Made by a program: the position numbers and the translations under genes. Shown piece by piece: positions 23,195-32,219 of a stretch of DNA of 64,000 bases (the stretch's first letter is position 1; each line of letters starts with the position of its first letter). The notes beneath the pieces are model-generated. The model was not told the origin of the DNA. It saw only the letters and a program-made list of their open reading frames with translations, and did no database searches. This stretch comes from CAMTWZ01 sp041749075 (GTDB lineage: Bacteria > Bacteroidota > Rhodothermia > Balneolales > HLUCCA01), in assembly GCA_041749075.1 (NCBI GenBank), contig JBGTBY010000035.1, forward strand, positions 62,001 through 126,000. Direction: 5' to 3'.

Positions 23195-26137
23195 TCAAGA
23201 TACAAAACGGATACAGAAAGTGGTGCCTTTCCCGAGTTCGGATTCCACATTCACCGTGCCGTTCAGTACCTCGATCAATTCCTTGCAGGTGTACAGGCCG
23301 ATTCCGATTCCTTTCGACTTGGTCGACTGAAACGGCTTGAACAGTTGGTTGCGAATGAATTCCTGGCTCATTCCTTTACCCGAATCCTTCACACATAGGA
23401 GCGAACCAGAGGATTCCATTTTTGCCGAAACGGTAATGGAATCAGTAGCGGATGTGGCATCGATCGCATTTTGGATAAGATTTTCCAAAATCCGCTCCAA
23501 GATTTCCGGATCGGTGGAAATGGTGAATCCGGTTTGGATGTCGACCGTGATGTTTCGTTCCGAAATCACCGATAAACGTTTTTGAATCGTATTCACCATT
23601 TCGTGGATGTCCACATTCACTTTAGCCACAGATAGCCCGGTCGGTTGTTTCTGAAGCCGCGATACCAGCGTCGACAAATAGGTCAAGCTCGATTCGATCG
23701 TTTCGATGGCGTCTTTTCGGAACTCCGGATTATCGAATCGTTTCTCCAGGTTCCGAGCCAACAGATTCAGGCTGAAGACCGTGTTTTTAATGTCGTGCGA
23801 TATCGATGCGCCGATCCGTTGAATGGCTTCGAACTGGCGTTGTTCATTGCGTTTCACAATCTCCAACTTAAGAGCTTGCAACCTCCAACGCACCGCAATG
23901 ATGAATACGCCCGAGAGTAAAACGACCATGAGAAAAACAAATATCGGATGCATCCAAAAAGGAGGGACAACCCGGATTCGAATGGTGGCGGGTAGTGCGG
24001 ATTCGATCCCATCCACATTCACCGCCTTCACTTGAAACTCATAACTGCCAGGTGGCAAGTTTGCATACCGAACACTCCGGTTCGGTTGCGGACTCGACCA
24101 TGCGTTGTCCAAGCCCACCAAACGGTACGTGAATCGGGTATCACGTTCTTTGATGAAGGTGAGTCCGGAAAAGGTGACATCCAGTGCGACCGATGCCGAT
24201 CGATGTTGAATGGGCGCGCTGTCTTGAATCAGAACGGCATCCGAATTGATCAAGACCGATTGCAGAGCCACTTTAGGAGGTGGAATGGGTCGACCGGCTT
24301 TGGTCAGATCGTACACCATGACTCCACTTGCGGTGGCCAGGATCATGGAATTTCGATTATCGGATGGAATCAACCACTGCGCACCGGCCATTTCGTTGCT
24401 TAGGGGGGCAAGGCTTGTCATTTCGATCAGATCTTCGCCTATGAGCTGATGGACATGGTTCCGAGTGATGACCCAGTATGCTGGCACTGATCTTGTCTGA
24501 TCACCAGTCGGAAACACGCCAATCACCTCCGATCCGATGAGACCGTTCGATGATTGATAGGTAACCGGTGAACCTTGCCGAGGCATCCGAACCAAACCTG
24601 CGGATGTTCCGATCAGAATGCCATGATCATCCTCGTGCAGACTCCATACAGAGTTGGATGGCAATCGTCCGTTTTCTTTGTCGTAGTGCGCGATTGAATC
24701 GGCTTCGAACCGATAGGCGCCATCATCGGATGTGAGCCACCATAGAGCGTTACCGCTTTCAACCAGACGTTCCACGCCATTTCGGACAGGGTGCAGCACT
24801 CGGGTGCCATCCGCCAATAGTTGAACCAAGTCAGTCCCGGCTGTGGCGATCCACAGCGACCCATCCTTGGCGAGGTGCAAATCATTCACGCCATCGCCGA
24901 TATCGATGTATTTCAGAAAGGATCCGATGGTTTCTGTTTTTGAATCGAATGTATGGATGTGCACTGCCGACATGGTTCCGATGTAGACTCGGTCGTGACC
25001 GAATTGAATACCGCGTACCGATCGATGAGCGGCCCGAAATCGCGGGTTATTTTGAACCATACCTTCAGCTATTTCTTGTATTCCGGCAACACCCATCGCG
25101 AAGATTCGATCGCCGCGTGTGGCCACTCTCCAAACGTTTTGTTCACGAATTCCACTTTCTTGGTCGTACATCGTCGCATTCCACGATGTGATTTTCTGGA
25201 CTCCTTGCCCGAAATTCGCCACCCACAGATTTCCCTCATAATCAACCAGTTGTGCGCTGATATGGTGGTTTTGGCTTCCTTGCGAGGTGCTGATCTGTGT
25301 GACGATGCCATTCTGAACCATCGACAATCCATAATATCGACTTCCGATTACCACACGGTGTGTCGGTGATTCGGATAATAGTTCAATGGTTGTGCTGAAC
25401 GGAATAACAGTCGACTCGATGAGTTGAAACGTATTTTCATCAAGCTTGAACCGCATCAGATCATAGTGGTTCGAAATATATATGGTGGAATCGGAAGCTT
25501 GCGCCAAGGCCGCAAAGGTGCTGAGTCGATCGAACACATGAAGGGTGTCGAAGCGGAGGTCGGTACCGGAGTCCAGTCGGGCCACAAGGATGTTCCAAGC
25601 ATCATTGACCAATACACGTCCATCCATCAAACGCACCATGTTCGATTCTTTCGAGACCAAAAGGTTCATGGGATGGAAATCGTAATCGTTACCATTTAAG
25701 ACGCCTATGCCATCTTGAAATCGGAACAGAACCCGATTGTTACGATCGGACGCGATGCTGCTGATCGATTCGACCGAGCCGGTGGAATCAAGAAACGAAT
25801 GGATCTGGTTGTGTTGCAGGTAATACAGGTTCGGGGACTGAGTGCCGAACCAGGTGCGTCCTAGAGCATCTTCGTGAATGTCGTACACCAGGTTATGTGG
25901 GAGTCCATTGTCGGTGGTGTATCGAGTGAAGCGTTCACCGTCGTAGGAAACGGCACCACGTTCGGTACCGAACCACATCAGACCATTCGGCGACTGATGA
26001 ATTTGGAGCACGTAGTCGGAAGGCAGTCCGTCGGCTTTTGTGTAGGACGTATACAGGCGGGTTTGGCCGAAAACAGAACCGACGAGCAAACCGTATCCAA
26101 AAAGTAAGATTCCGGCGAGATTTTTAGCCAAATGCAT
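23195..26137 (-). CDS. Sensor histidine kinase with two-component-regulator propellers
   Basis: A 980-residue membrane sensor. A signal peptide (1-24) is followed by repeated propeller units (GLPSDYVLQIHQSPNGLMWFGTE and similar) to about residue 620, a Y_Y_Y-type domain (SVRYANLPPGSYEFQVKAVN), a membrane helix near 735, and a kinase core. The phospho-acceptor is His781 in ISHDIKN; the helix around it resembles PrsK-type kinases (HDxKN, NPEFRKDAIETI). The ATPase has N-box NLIQNAID, DSGKGM and GIGIGLYTCKEL. There is no receiver or DNA-binding domain and no adjacent regulator gene. The glycosidase follows, suggesting glycan sensing in the periplasm. Confidence 0.88.
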   Translation of the reverse strand: MHLAKNLAGILLFGYGLLVGSVFGQTRLYTSYTKADGLPSDYVLQIHQSPNGLMWFGTERGAVSYDGERFTRYTTDNGLPHNLVYDIHEDALGRTWFGTQSPNLYYLQHNQIHSFLDSTGSVESISSIASDRNNRVLFRFQDGIGVLNGNDYDFHPMNLLVSKESNMVRLMDGRVLVNDAWNILVARLDSGTDLRFDTLHVFDRLSTFAALAQASDSTIYISNHYDLMRFKLDENTFQLIESTVIPFSTTIELLSESPTHRVVIGSRYYGLSMVQNGIVTQISTSQGSQNHHISAQLVDYEGNLWVANFGQGVQKITSWNATMYDQESGIREQNVWRVATRGDRIFAMGVAGIQEIAEGMVQNNPRFRAAHRSVRGIQFGHDRVYIGTMSAVHIHTFDSKTETIGSFLKYIDIGDGVNDLHLAKDGSLWIATAGTDLVQLLADGTRVLHPVRNGVERLVESGNALWWLTSDDGAYRFEADSIAHYDKENGRLPSNSVWSLHEDDHGILIGTSAGLVRMPRQGSPVTYQSSNGLIGSEVIGVFPTGDQTRSVPAYWVITRNHVHQLIGEDLIEMTSLAPLSNEMAGAQWLIPSDNRNSMILATASGVMVYDLTKAGRPIPPPKVALQSVLINSDAVLIQDSAPIQHRSASVALDVTFSGLTFIKERDTRFTYRLVGLDNAWSSPQPNRSVRYANLPPGSYEFQVKAVNVDGIESALPATIRIRVVPPFWMHPIFVFLMVVLLSGVFIIAVRWRLQALKLEIVKRNEQRQFEAIQRIGASISHDIKNTVFSLNLLARNLEKRFDNPEFRKDAIETIESSLTYLSTLVSRLQKQPTGLSVAKVNVDIHEMVNTIQKRLSVISERNITVDIQTGFTISTDPEILERILENLIQNAIDATSATDSITVSAKMESSGSLLCVKDSGKGMSQEFIRNQLFKPFQSTKSKGIGIGLYTCKELIEVLNGTVNVESELGKGTTFCIRFVS

Positions 26138-26175
26138 TGGAGCAATTTAGGGGAGAGTGCGTATATTTGAAAGAT

Positions 26176-26257
26176 GCCGGCGTGGCGGAACTGGTAGACG
26201 CGCACGACTCAAAATCGTGTTCTTAACTGAGTGCCGGTTCGATTCCGGCCGCCGGTA
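26176..26257 (+). tRNA. tRNA-Leu (anticodon CAA)
   Basis: A complete class II tRNA of 82 bases. Acceptor arms GCCGGCG/CGCCGGT, anticodon stem CACGA/TCGTG with loop CTCAAAA giving anticodon CAA, a long variable arm (TTCTTAACTGAGT), and T arm GCCGG-TTCGATT-CCGGC. The discriminator is A, as expected for leucine. CCA is not encoded. A terminator follows 7 bases later. Confidence 0.95.
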
Positions 26258-26264
26258 CAGGTGC

Positions 26265-26300
26265 AAAAAGCCCGTTTCTGAAGAAGAGGCGGGTTTTTTT
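26265..26300 (+). terminator. Terminator of tRNA-Leu
   Basis: A 10-bp stem AAAAAGCCCG/CGGGTTTTTT (one G-T pair) with a 15-base loop, followed by further T residues. Confidence 0.85.
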
Positions 26301-26386
26301 GTTTTTGGGGATGTTGCACGGATTGCGGAACGTTTGTAGCAAAGCAATACAGATTTGATTTTTTATTAAAAAAAATCATAAATATT

Positions 26387-26409
26387 TTAATAGCGCTATG
26401 TGTTATTAA
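26387..26409 (+). promoter_or_regulatory. AT-rich dyad upstream of the Fic gene
   Basis: A region of very low GC (26340-26410) contains the palindrome ATAGCGCTAT and an overlapping inverted pair TTAATA/TATTAA. It ends 24 bases before the Fic start codon and may hold a promoter or operator. No known regulator site was recognised. Confidence 0.3.
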
Positions 26410-26432
26410 AGACCACTTACATAAGACCACCC

Positions 26433-27602
26433 ATGAAAAGGCCATCAACCGGTACCTATGAATCGTTCACAACGGGTGGTGAACTGGTTCAGTCATACGT
26501 TCCTGATGCGCTTCCACCAATTCCTGGAATTGCTTTCGATTCTTCGTTAATGCTGAAATTGGAGCATGCACTCTTGGCATGTGGTCGATTGGATGGAGTG
26601 TCCGCGCTACTTCCCGATCCTGAATTATTCTTGTATGCGTACATCCGTCGAGAAGCGGTTCTTTCCTCTCAAATTGAAGGAACTCAATCATCTTTGTCCG
26701 ACCTGCTTCTGTATGAATTGGATGAGGCGCCAGGAGTTCCATTCAATGATGTGGTTGAGGTTTCGAATTATGTAGCCGCCATGCAACACGGAATGGATCG
26801 TCTCGCTTCCGGTTTTCCGCTCACGAATCGACTGATCAGAGAGATTCATGCAATACTGATGGACGGTGCTCGAGGGGGATCCACTTCGCCTGGTACGTTC
26901 CGACATAGTCAAAATTGGTTGGGAGGCACTCGACCTGGTAATGCTCATTTTGTACCACCTCCACCACATCGAGTGGAAGAGTGCATGGCAGAACTCGAAC
27001 GGTTCATGCATCAGGATGACATTCCATCATTGATAAAAGCGGCCCTTGCTCATGTCCAATTTGAAACCATTCATCCGTTTTTGGATGGAAACGGCCGAAC
27101 CGGGCGCCTATTGATCGCCCTCATTCTACATAATGAAGGTGTGCTCCGGCAACCACTCCTGTACTTGAGTTTGTATCTGAAAACCCATCGCGCTGAGTAT
27201 TATCGATGGTTGGATGTGGTCAGAGCCACCGGAGATTGGGAGGGATGGTTGCATTTTCTTCTGGAAGGAATAGAACGAACAGCGGATGGTGCGGTGGACT
27301 CTGTCCAGAGGTTGTTGCGTATGTTCGCAGAGGACGAGCGTCGAATCCGTGAGAAAGGGATGCACTTGGGAAGCATTCATAGAATACATGTGGTGCTGAG
27401 AACCCGCCCGATCGTGACTTTGCGACATATTCAATCATCCGCATCCGTATCTCATCCTACGGCTAGTGCGGTCATGAAATCTCTGATTGAGCTTGGTATG
27501 GTTCATGAATTGACAGGAAAAAAAAGGAACCGAGTCTACGCGTACTCAAGGTATCTGGACATCCTGAATGAGGGGTCCAATTTGCAACCAGCTAGAGCGT
27601 AG
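26433..27602 (+). CDS. Fic family protein (class II, self-inhibited)
   Basis: A 389-residue Fic/DOC-type enzyme, expected to AMPylate or otherwise modify a target protein hydroxyl. Residues 78-83 (SSQIEG) match the inhibitory motif S/T-x-x-x-E-G/N located N-terminal to the Fic core, the class II arrangement. The active site HPFLDGNGRTGR is at 214-225. A winged-helix domain follows (about 320-380), with TASAVMKSLIELGMVHEL. The gene stands between tRNA-Leu and a small unknown gene. I start at MKRPSTGTYE, the usual N-terminus of this group. Target and toxicity are unknown. Confidence 0.9.
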   Translation: MKRPSTGTYESFTTGGELVQSYVPDALPPIPGIAFDSSLMLKLEHALLACGRLDGVSALLPDPELFLYAYIRREAVLSSQIEGTQSSLSDLLLYELDEAPGVPFNDVVEVSNYVAAMQHGMDRLASGFPLTNRLIREIHAILMDGARGGSTSPGTFRHSQNWLGGTRPGNAHFVPPPPHRVEECMAELERFMHQDDIPSLIKAALAHVQFETIHPFLDGNGRTGRLLIALILHNEGVLRQPLLYLSLYLKTHRAEYYRWLDVVRATGDWEGWLHFLLEGIERTADGAVDSVQRLLRMFAEDERRIREKGMHLGSIHRIHVVLRTRPIVTLRHIQSSASVSHPTASAVMKSLIELGMVHELTGKKRNRVYAYSRYLDILNEGSNLQPARA

Positions 27603-27660
27603 AGTCCAATCAGATTCCTTTTTTGCCCAATCCTTCACCTCTATTGCGATTTCGGCGGGG

Positions 27661-27888
27661 ATGACTTCCGCCACCCATCCCGAGGTGGCACATTCGGCCA
27701 TGATCACACTTCAGCAAGCCTTCGCCCTTATTCCACTCATCGAATCCGGTGTGGTCGATAATTCCCGCAAACGCAAGCATCGCGGAAAAGTGGTATCAAG
27801 CTTCGCGGTGGGATCTCGTCTGATGTACGATTTCATTCAAGGCGCCTCATTGAGTGAAGGGGGGAAGCCGATCATCGCGCCGCTCTAG
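27661..27888 (+). CDS. Possible small protein of unknown function
   Basis: A 75-residue frame with a G-rich stretch (GGCGGGG) right before its ATG and codon usage similar to neighbours. Sequence features are a helix (ITLQQAFALIPLIESG) and a basic patch (NSRKRKHRGK). I recognise no family. A fragment of a decayed gene is equally possible. Confidence 0.35.
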   Translation: MTSATHPEVAHSAMITLQQAFALIPLIESGVVDNSRKRKHRGKVVSSFAVGSRLMYDFIQGASLSEGGKPIIAPL

Positions 27889-27926
27889 ATAAAGCGATAT
27901 ATGAACGATTTGGTTAGATTGAGAGC

Positions 27927-28331
27927 ATGAAACCCTTTCTTATCTCCGTTGTGGCCACCATCGTCTCGATGCTTGCGATCGATTCCATCTGGCTCCGAAC
28001 CATGTATTCGCGGTTTTACCAACCCAAAATCGGTCATTTATTGGGTGATTCGGTCAATGTTGGTCCGGCCGTATTCTTCTATCTCATTTATGGCATCGGA
28101 CTCGCCATCCTGGTCATTCAGCCCTCATTGGCATCCGCTTCCGGCTTCGGGAAAATCTTTCTGATGGGTGCCGTTTTCGGCATTGTGGCCTATGGAACCT
28201 ACGATTTGACCAATCAAGCCACTCTGCGCGATTGGCCGGTGATGGTGACTGTGGTCGATATCATCTGGGGAGCCTTGCTCACGGGTACGGTGGCTGTGAT
28301 CGCGGCGTGGGTCACGCAGAAACTGGGATGA
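27927..28331 (+). CDS. DUF2177 family membrane protein
   Basis: A 134-residue inner-membrane protein with four hydrophobic segments. The motifs IDSIWLRTMY, FFYLIYGIGLAI, GAVFGIVAYGTYDLTNQATLRDWP and VDIIWGALLTG are those of DUF2177. Function is unknown. It overlaps the DUF1295 gene by four bases, a pairing I recall from other genomes. Confidence 0.85.
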   Translation: MKPFLISVVATIVSMLAIDSIWLRTMYSRFYQPKIGHLLGDSVNVGPAVFFYLIYGIGLAILVIQPSLASASGFGKIFLMGAVFGIVAYGTYDLTNQATLRDWPVMVTVVDIIWGALLTGTVAVIAAWVTQKLG

Positions 28332-29083
28332 CGCTCGTCTATTTCCTCATCCTTTGGAGTCTTTTCTGGTATGGACTCTCGCACCGTCTCAAGCGGATGG
28401 ATGTCGCGGATGTGGCCTGGGGCTTGGGCATCGCCCTCATCGGAATCATCATGTGGTTTCAGTCGGATGTGATCGATCTGCGTTCGACGATTGTCACCGG
28501 ATTGGCTCTTTTATGGGGATTCCGCTTGGCATGGCACATCGGCCGCCGCAATCTGACCAAATCCGAAGATGCCCGTTACGCTGCTTGGCGTGTCGAATGG
28601 GGTGATACCATCTACTGGAGAAGTTATCTACAAGTCTTTGCACTTCAAGCCATTCTGATGGCTTTGGTCGCACTGCCTCTCATCGCTGTGAATGGGGAAT
28701 CGGTTGCTGGATGGGGCTTTTTCGAAACCCTTGGATTCCTACTATTCATCTATGGATTTTCAGTTGAACTCTTGGCCGACAAACAACTTTCTGACTTCTT
28801 GAACGACCCATCCAATAAAGGGAAGGTGCTCGATTCCGGGTTATGGGCCAGTAGCCGACATCCGAACTATTTCGGGGAAGTGACCTTATGGTGGGGAATC
28901 GGACTGATGTCGGTCGCAGGCGGATGGTGGGCGCTGATTGGTCCAGCCACCATCACCTATTTGATTTTGCAGGTCTCGGGCGTTCCGATGCTGGAGTCTA
29001 AAATGGCGGCAGACCCCAAATATTCAGAGTATCTGACCAAAACGAGCCGGTTTGTACCGGCCAAACCCGGAAAAAACGCATGA
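28328..29083 (+). CDS. DUF1295 (steroid 5-alpha-reductase-like) membrane protein
   Basis: A 251-residue polytopic membrane protein. The C-terminal half has the isoprenylcysteine methyltransferase/5-alpha-reductase signature: SGLWASSRHPNYFGEVTLWWG and a closing SGVPMLESKMAADPKY. The family reduces or methylates lipophilic substrates, but the physiological substrate in bacteria is not established. The start is the ATG overlapping the DUF2177 stop; the frame upstream is a translation of that gene in another frame. Confidence 0.88.
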   Translation: MTLVYFLILWSLFWYGLSHRLKRMDVADVAWGLGIALIGIIMWFQSDVIDLRSTIVTGLALLWGFRLAWHIGRRNLTKSEDARYAAWRVEWGDTIYWRSYLQVFALQAILMALVALPLIAVNGESVAGWGFFETLGFLLFIYGFSVELLADKQLSDFLNDPSNKGKVLDSGLWASSRHPNYFGEVTLWWGIGLMSVAGGWWALIGPATITYLILQVSGVPMLESKMAADPKYSEYLTKTSRFVPAKPGKNA

Positions 29084-29937
29084 ACCCATCCATCCACAAC
29101 GACATCCTCCGCATCACCATCTCACCGACCGGCGCCGAGTGGACATCACTCATCGACCTGAGAGACGGTTCCGAGCGTCTGTGGCAAGGTGATCCAACCT
29201 GGTGGAAAGGCCAAGCACCGGTGCTATTTCCAGTGATTGGCGTACAAACGAACGATTCCATCCGTGTGGATGGCCTTTCCTATCCCCATCCTAAGCATGG
29301 TTTTTTCCGTCGACACGTCTGCTCAGTGGTCCGCCACGTTGAGGATGAACTCGTGTTCGAACTACGCTCCGATGCCGAAACACGCATCCATTATCCATTT
29401 GATTTCAGATTCCGGGTCGGATTCAAGTTAGAAGGCGCTACTGTCATCAATCACTTCGAGGTCGAAAACACGGGTACGGTTGCGATGCCGTTTCATTTGG
29501 GAGCGCATCCGGCCTTCAATCTATATGGTGAATCGCATGTTGAATTCGACAAGCCCGAAACCGTATCGATCTTCGGAGTGACGCCTGCAGGACTCCTGAC
29601 TTCCGATTCCAAGCCCTATCTGCGCAATGAAACGCGCATCCCCATCACACCAAGCACCTTTGTTCCGGATGCCTTGGTGTTCAAATCGTTGACATCCAAT
29701 GGCATTGAATTGGTTTCAGAAGGATATCCGAGCAAGATCCGGGTCGAATACCAGGATTTCCCCTATCTCGGTATTTGGGCGAAGGCCGGCGCACCGTACG
29801 TGTGTATCGAACCGTGGATCGGTTGTGCCGATACCGAGGGGCTGGACGTGGACATGAGGGACAAAGAAGCCATTCGTATCGCTCAACCCGGGGGAACGTG
29901 CACATTCGCTTATTCGGTATCCGTCGGGAATCGGTAA
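29080..29937 (+). CDS. Aldose 1-epimerase family protein (LacX-like)
   Basis: A 285-residue galactose-mutarotase-fold protein. LFPVIG, KHGFFRRHVC, FHLGAHPAFNL and CIEPWIGCADTEG are the sugar-binding and catalytic landmarks, including the His-based FHLGAHPAF and the catalytic Glu in CIEPW. The subgroup resembles LacX/YihR proteins, which interconvert anomers of hexoses. It overlaps the DUF1295 gene by four bases and precedes the CotH gene by 20 bases. Confidence 0.85.
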   Translation: MNPSIHNDILRITISPTGAEWTSLIDLRDGSERLWQGDPTWWKGQAPVLFPVIGVQTNDSIRVDGLSYPHPKHGFFRRHVCSVVRHVEDELVFELRSDAETRIHYPFDFRFRVGFKLEGATVINHFEVENTGTVAMPFHLGAHPAFNLYGESHVEFDKPETVSIFGVTPAGLLTSDSKPYLRNETRIPITPSTFVPDALVFKSLTSNGIELVSEGYPSKIRVEYQDFPYLGIWAKAGAPYVCIEPWIGCADTEGLDVDMRDKEAIRIAQPGGTCTFAYSVSVGNR

Positions 29938-29957
29938 GTTTCGGAAAAGTTCTACAG

Positions 29958-32162
29958 ATGCGTCTTCTTTCGATCGTTTTTGCCATTGGTGTCTTTACGA
30001 CACCGTTGTTGGCCCAATCCACCATCGGATTTTCCCATCCACGCGGATTTTATGCGACTGAGTTTGATCTGGTTCTGACTCCGCCCGAAGGAGCCACGGT
30101 CCATTATACGCTGAACGGCTCGGTGCCCACGCTGTTCTCGCCGGTTGCCGCAGGACCGATTCCCATTCGAAGCCGGGATGGCGAGCCGAACTCCTATTCC
30201 ATGATATCGGGCGTAAGCAACAGTTATGCGCCTTGGGCGCCGCCGAAAGGTGAGGTGTTCAAAATCACGATTCTGCGTGCGGCGGCGTATCGGGATGGAC
30301 TACGTGTGACCCCCATTCACACCAACAGCTATATCGTGCATCCAGAGGGTGCGGATCGGTACTCACTGCCGGTGGTGTCGTTGGTCACCGATTCATTGCA
30401 TCTGTTCGATCATGAGAGCGGCATTTATGTGCTCGGAAAAATCTATCAGGATTGGAAGGCCGCGAATCCGTTTGCAGCCGAAACCGGCGGAACCCCAGCC
30501 AATTTCACGCAAAGCGGGGACGAGTGGGAGCGACCTGTTCATATCGAACTGTTCGAAGATGATGGAGCCGTGGCGTTCGCACAAGACGCCGGAATCCGGA
30601 TGCATGGCGCATGGGCTCGGGCGTTCCGTCAGAAGACGTTCCGCTTATATGCCCGGAATGATTATGGAAGCAATCGATTCAACTACCAGCTGTTTCCGGA
30701 CAAGCCGCTGACCAATTATCGTCGGTTCATTCTGCGGAATTCGGGTCAGGATTGGGCGAAAACCATGTTACGGGATGGATTCATGCAGCAATTGGCCCGT
30801 GGATTGAGTTTCGACACGCAGTACTATCGACCGTCGATTGTGTTTGTGAATGGCGAATTCTGGGGCATCCACAACATCCGCGACCGCTACGACGACCATT
30901 ACATCGAATCGCATTACGGGGTTCCTCGTGGCAACATCGATTTTCTCGAACTGAACGCCGAGGTGCAGGAGGGAAGCGCCGATCATTATAAGGCTATGAC
31001 CCAGTACATGAATTTCAATGTGTTGACCGACAACTCCCGCCTCGATTATGTGAAAACGCAGATGGATGTGGTCAATTTTGGCGAATATGTGATGACCAAC
31101 GTCTACCTGAACAATCGCGATTGGCCGCATAACAACATCGATTATTGGCGTCGAGCCACATCCGTCTATCAACCGAATGCGCCTTATGGACATGACGGAC
31201 GCTGGCGCTGGATGATGAAAGACACCGATTTCGGATTCGGATGGCTGGTGGATGTCAATGCTTGGAAAAATGATTACCTGGCGGTCGCGCTGAATCCGAA
31301 TGGAGAAAGGGCATGGTCGACGCTCATCTTCCGCCGACTCATGGACAATGCGAGTTATCGCAATTGGTTCATCACCCGCTATTTGGATCTGCTGAATACG
31401 AATTTCGAGCCGCAACGGGTATTGAATACACTCGATTCGTTGGTCGCCATCATCGAGCCCGAAATGGATGAGCATCTGCATCGATGGGGTGTGCAAGACC
31501 ATCGGTTCTCGCCACCTGCCGATCTGGACGGATGGCAGGAAAACTTGGATCTGATGCGGCATTTCGCGCTGAATCGACCCGGTGTGATCCGCGACCTGCT
31601 GAAAATTCGATATGATTTGGGCGATGCGTACTCCTTGACGGTTTCACAACCGAATCCTGAAAGAGGATCCGTACTGGTGAACACATTGACCTTGGATGGC
31701 GACTTTTCTGGAATCTACTACCGGAACATCAATCTGACCTTGGTGGCCAAACCAGCCCCGGGATATGTGTTCACCGGTTGGGATGGGATGTTCGCCAATG
31801 CGGATAGTCTGGTGTTTCGTCCGACGGGCGATCTGAACATCCGTCCGCTGTTCGCGGCCGTCACGTCGATCGAAGATCCGAAGGAAGAGTCGAATCCATC
31901 CCGAATCGAAATGATCGGAAACTGGCCGAATCCGTTTAATCCAACGACGGAAATCAGATATCGGAAATCTGAAATCGGGCCAACTCGACTCGACATCCTC
32001 GACCTTCTCGGACGACCCGTGGCGACACTCATCGATGGCATCATCCCGGCAGGGGAGCATCGTGTCACATTTGACGCCAATGGTTTGAGCAGTGGCGTTT
32101 ATCTGATTCGGTTGGAATCGGGTGGAGAGGTGGTGACGAGCCGGATGACATTGCTGAAATAG
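29958..32162 (+). CDS. Secreted CotH-kinase-family protein with T9SS domain
   Basis: A 734-residue protein. The signal peptide ends at LLAQ (about 20). An N-terminal chitobiase-type beta domain (residues 25-110, HYTLNGSVPT) precedes the CotH domain (about 130-540), with GIRMHGAWARAFRQKTFRLYAR in segments, INNIRDRYDDHY-like HNIRDRYDDHYIE, and MMKDTDFGFGW, where the Asp residues should bind metal and ATP. CotH proteins of spores are kinases; secreted bacterial ones are less understood. The T9SS domain (GNWPNPFNPTTEI to TSRMTLLK) ends the protein and contains a heptamer array. An extended upstream frame overlaps the epimerase gene and was rejected. Confidence 0.85.
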   Translation: MRLLSIVFAIGVFTTPLLAQSTIGFSHPRGFYATEFDLVLTPPEGATVHYTLNGSVPTLFSPVAAGPIPIRSRDGEPNSYSMISGVSNSYAPWAPPKGEVFKITILRAAAYRDGLRVTPIHTNSYIVHPEGADRYSLPVVSLVTDSLHLFDHESGIYVLGKIYQDWKAANPFAAETGGTPANFTQSGDEWERPVHIELFEDDGAVAFAQDAGIRMHGAWARAFRQKTFRLYARNDYGSNRFNYQLFPDKPLTNYRRFILRNSGQDWAKTMLRDGFMQQLARGLSFDTQYYRPSIVFVNGEFWGIHNIRDRYDDHYIESHYGVPRGNIDFLELNAEVQEGSADHYKAMTQYMNFNVLTDNSRLDYVKTQMDVVNFGEYVMTNVYLNNRDWPHNNIDYWRRATSVYQPNAPYGHDGRWRWMMKDTDFGFGWLVDVNAWKNDYLAVALNPNGERAWSTLIFRRLMDNASYRNWFITRYLDLLNTNFEPQRVLNTLDSLVAIIEPEMDEHLHRWGVQDHRFSPPADLDGWQENLDLMRHFALNRPGVIRDLLKIRYDLGDAYSLTVSQPNPERGSVLVNTLTLDGDFSGIYYRNINLTLVAKPAPGYVFTGWDGMFANADSLVFRPTGDLNIRPLFAAVTSIEDPKEESNPSRIEMIGNWPNPFNPTTEIRYRKSEIGPTRLDILDLLGRPVATLIDGIIPAGEHRVTFDANGLSSGVYLIRLESGGEVVTSRMTLLK
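31953..31980 (+). repeat. ATC-type heptamer array inside a T9SS sorting domain
   Basis: Heptamers ATCAGAT, ATCGGAA, ATCTGAA, ATCGGGC encode IRYRKSEIG directly after NPFNPTTE. Near-identical units stand in the intergenic region at 50042-50069. Confidence 0.75.
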
Positions 32163-32163
32163 A

Positions 32164-32194
32164 AAAGGGTCCGATGATGATCACCGGACCCTTT
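32164..32194. terminator. Bidirectional terminator
   Basis: A perfect 10-bp stem AAAGGGTCCG/CGGACCCTTT with an 11-base loop between the convergent CotH and DUF4382 genes. Confidence 0.9.
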
Positions 32195-32219
32195 CGTTAG
32201 AACGATTCAGAAAGGTGGA

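Noticed and set aside
26277..26448. Minus-strand open frames across tRNA-Leu
   Set aside because: They are antisense to the tRNA and its terminator and show no protein-like composition.
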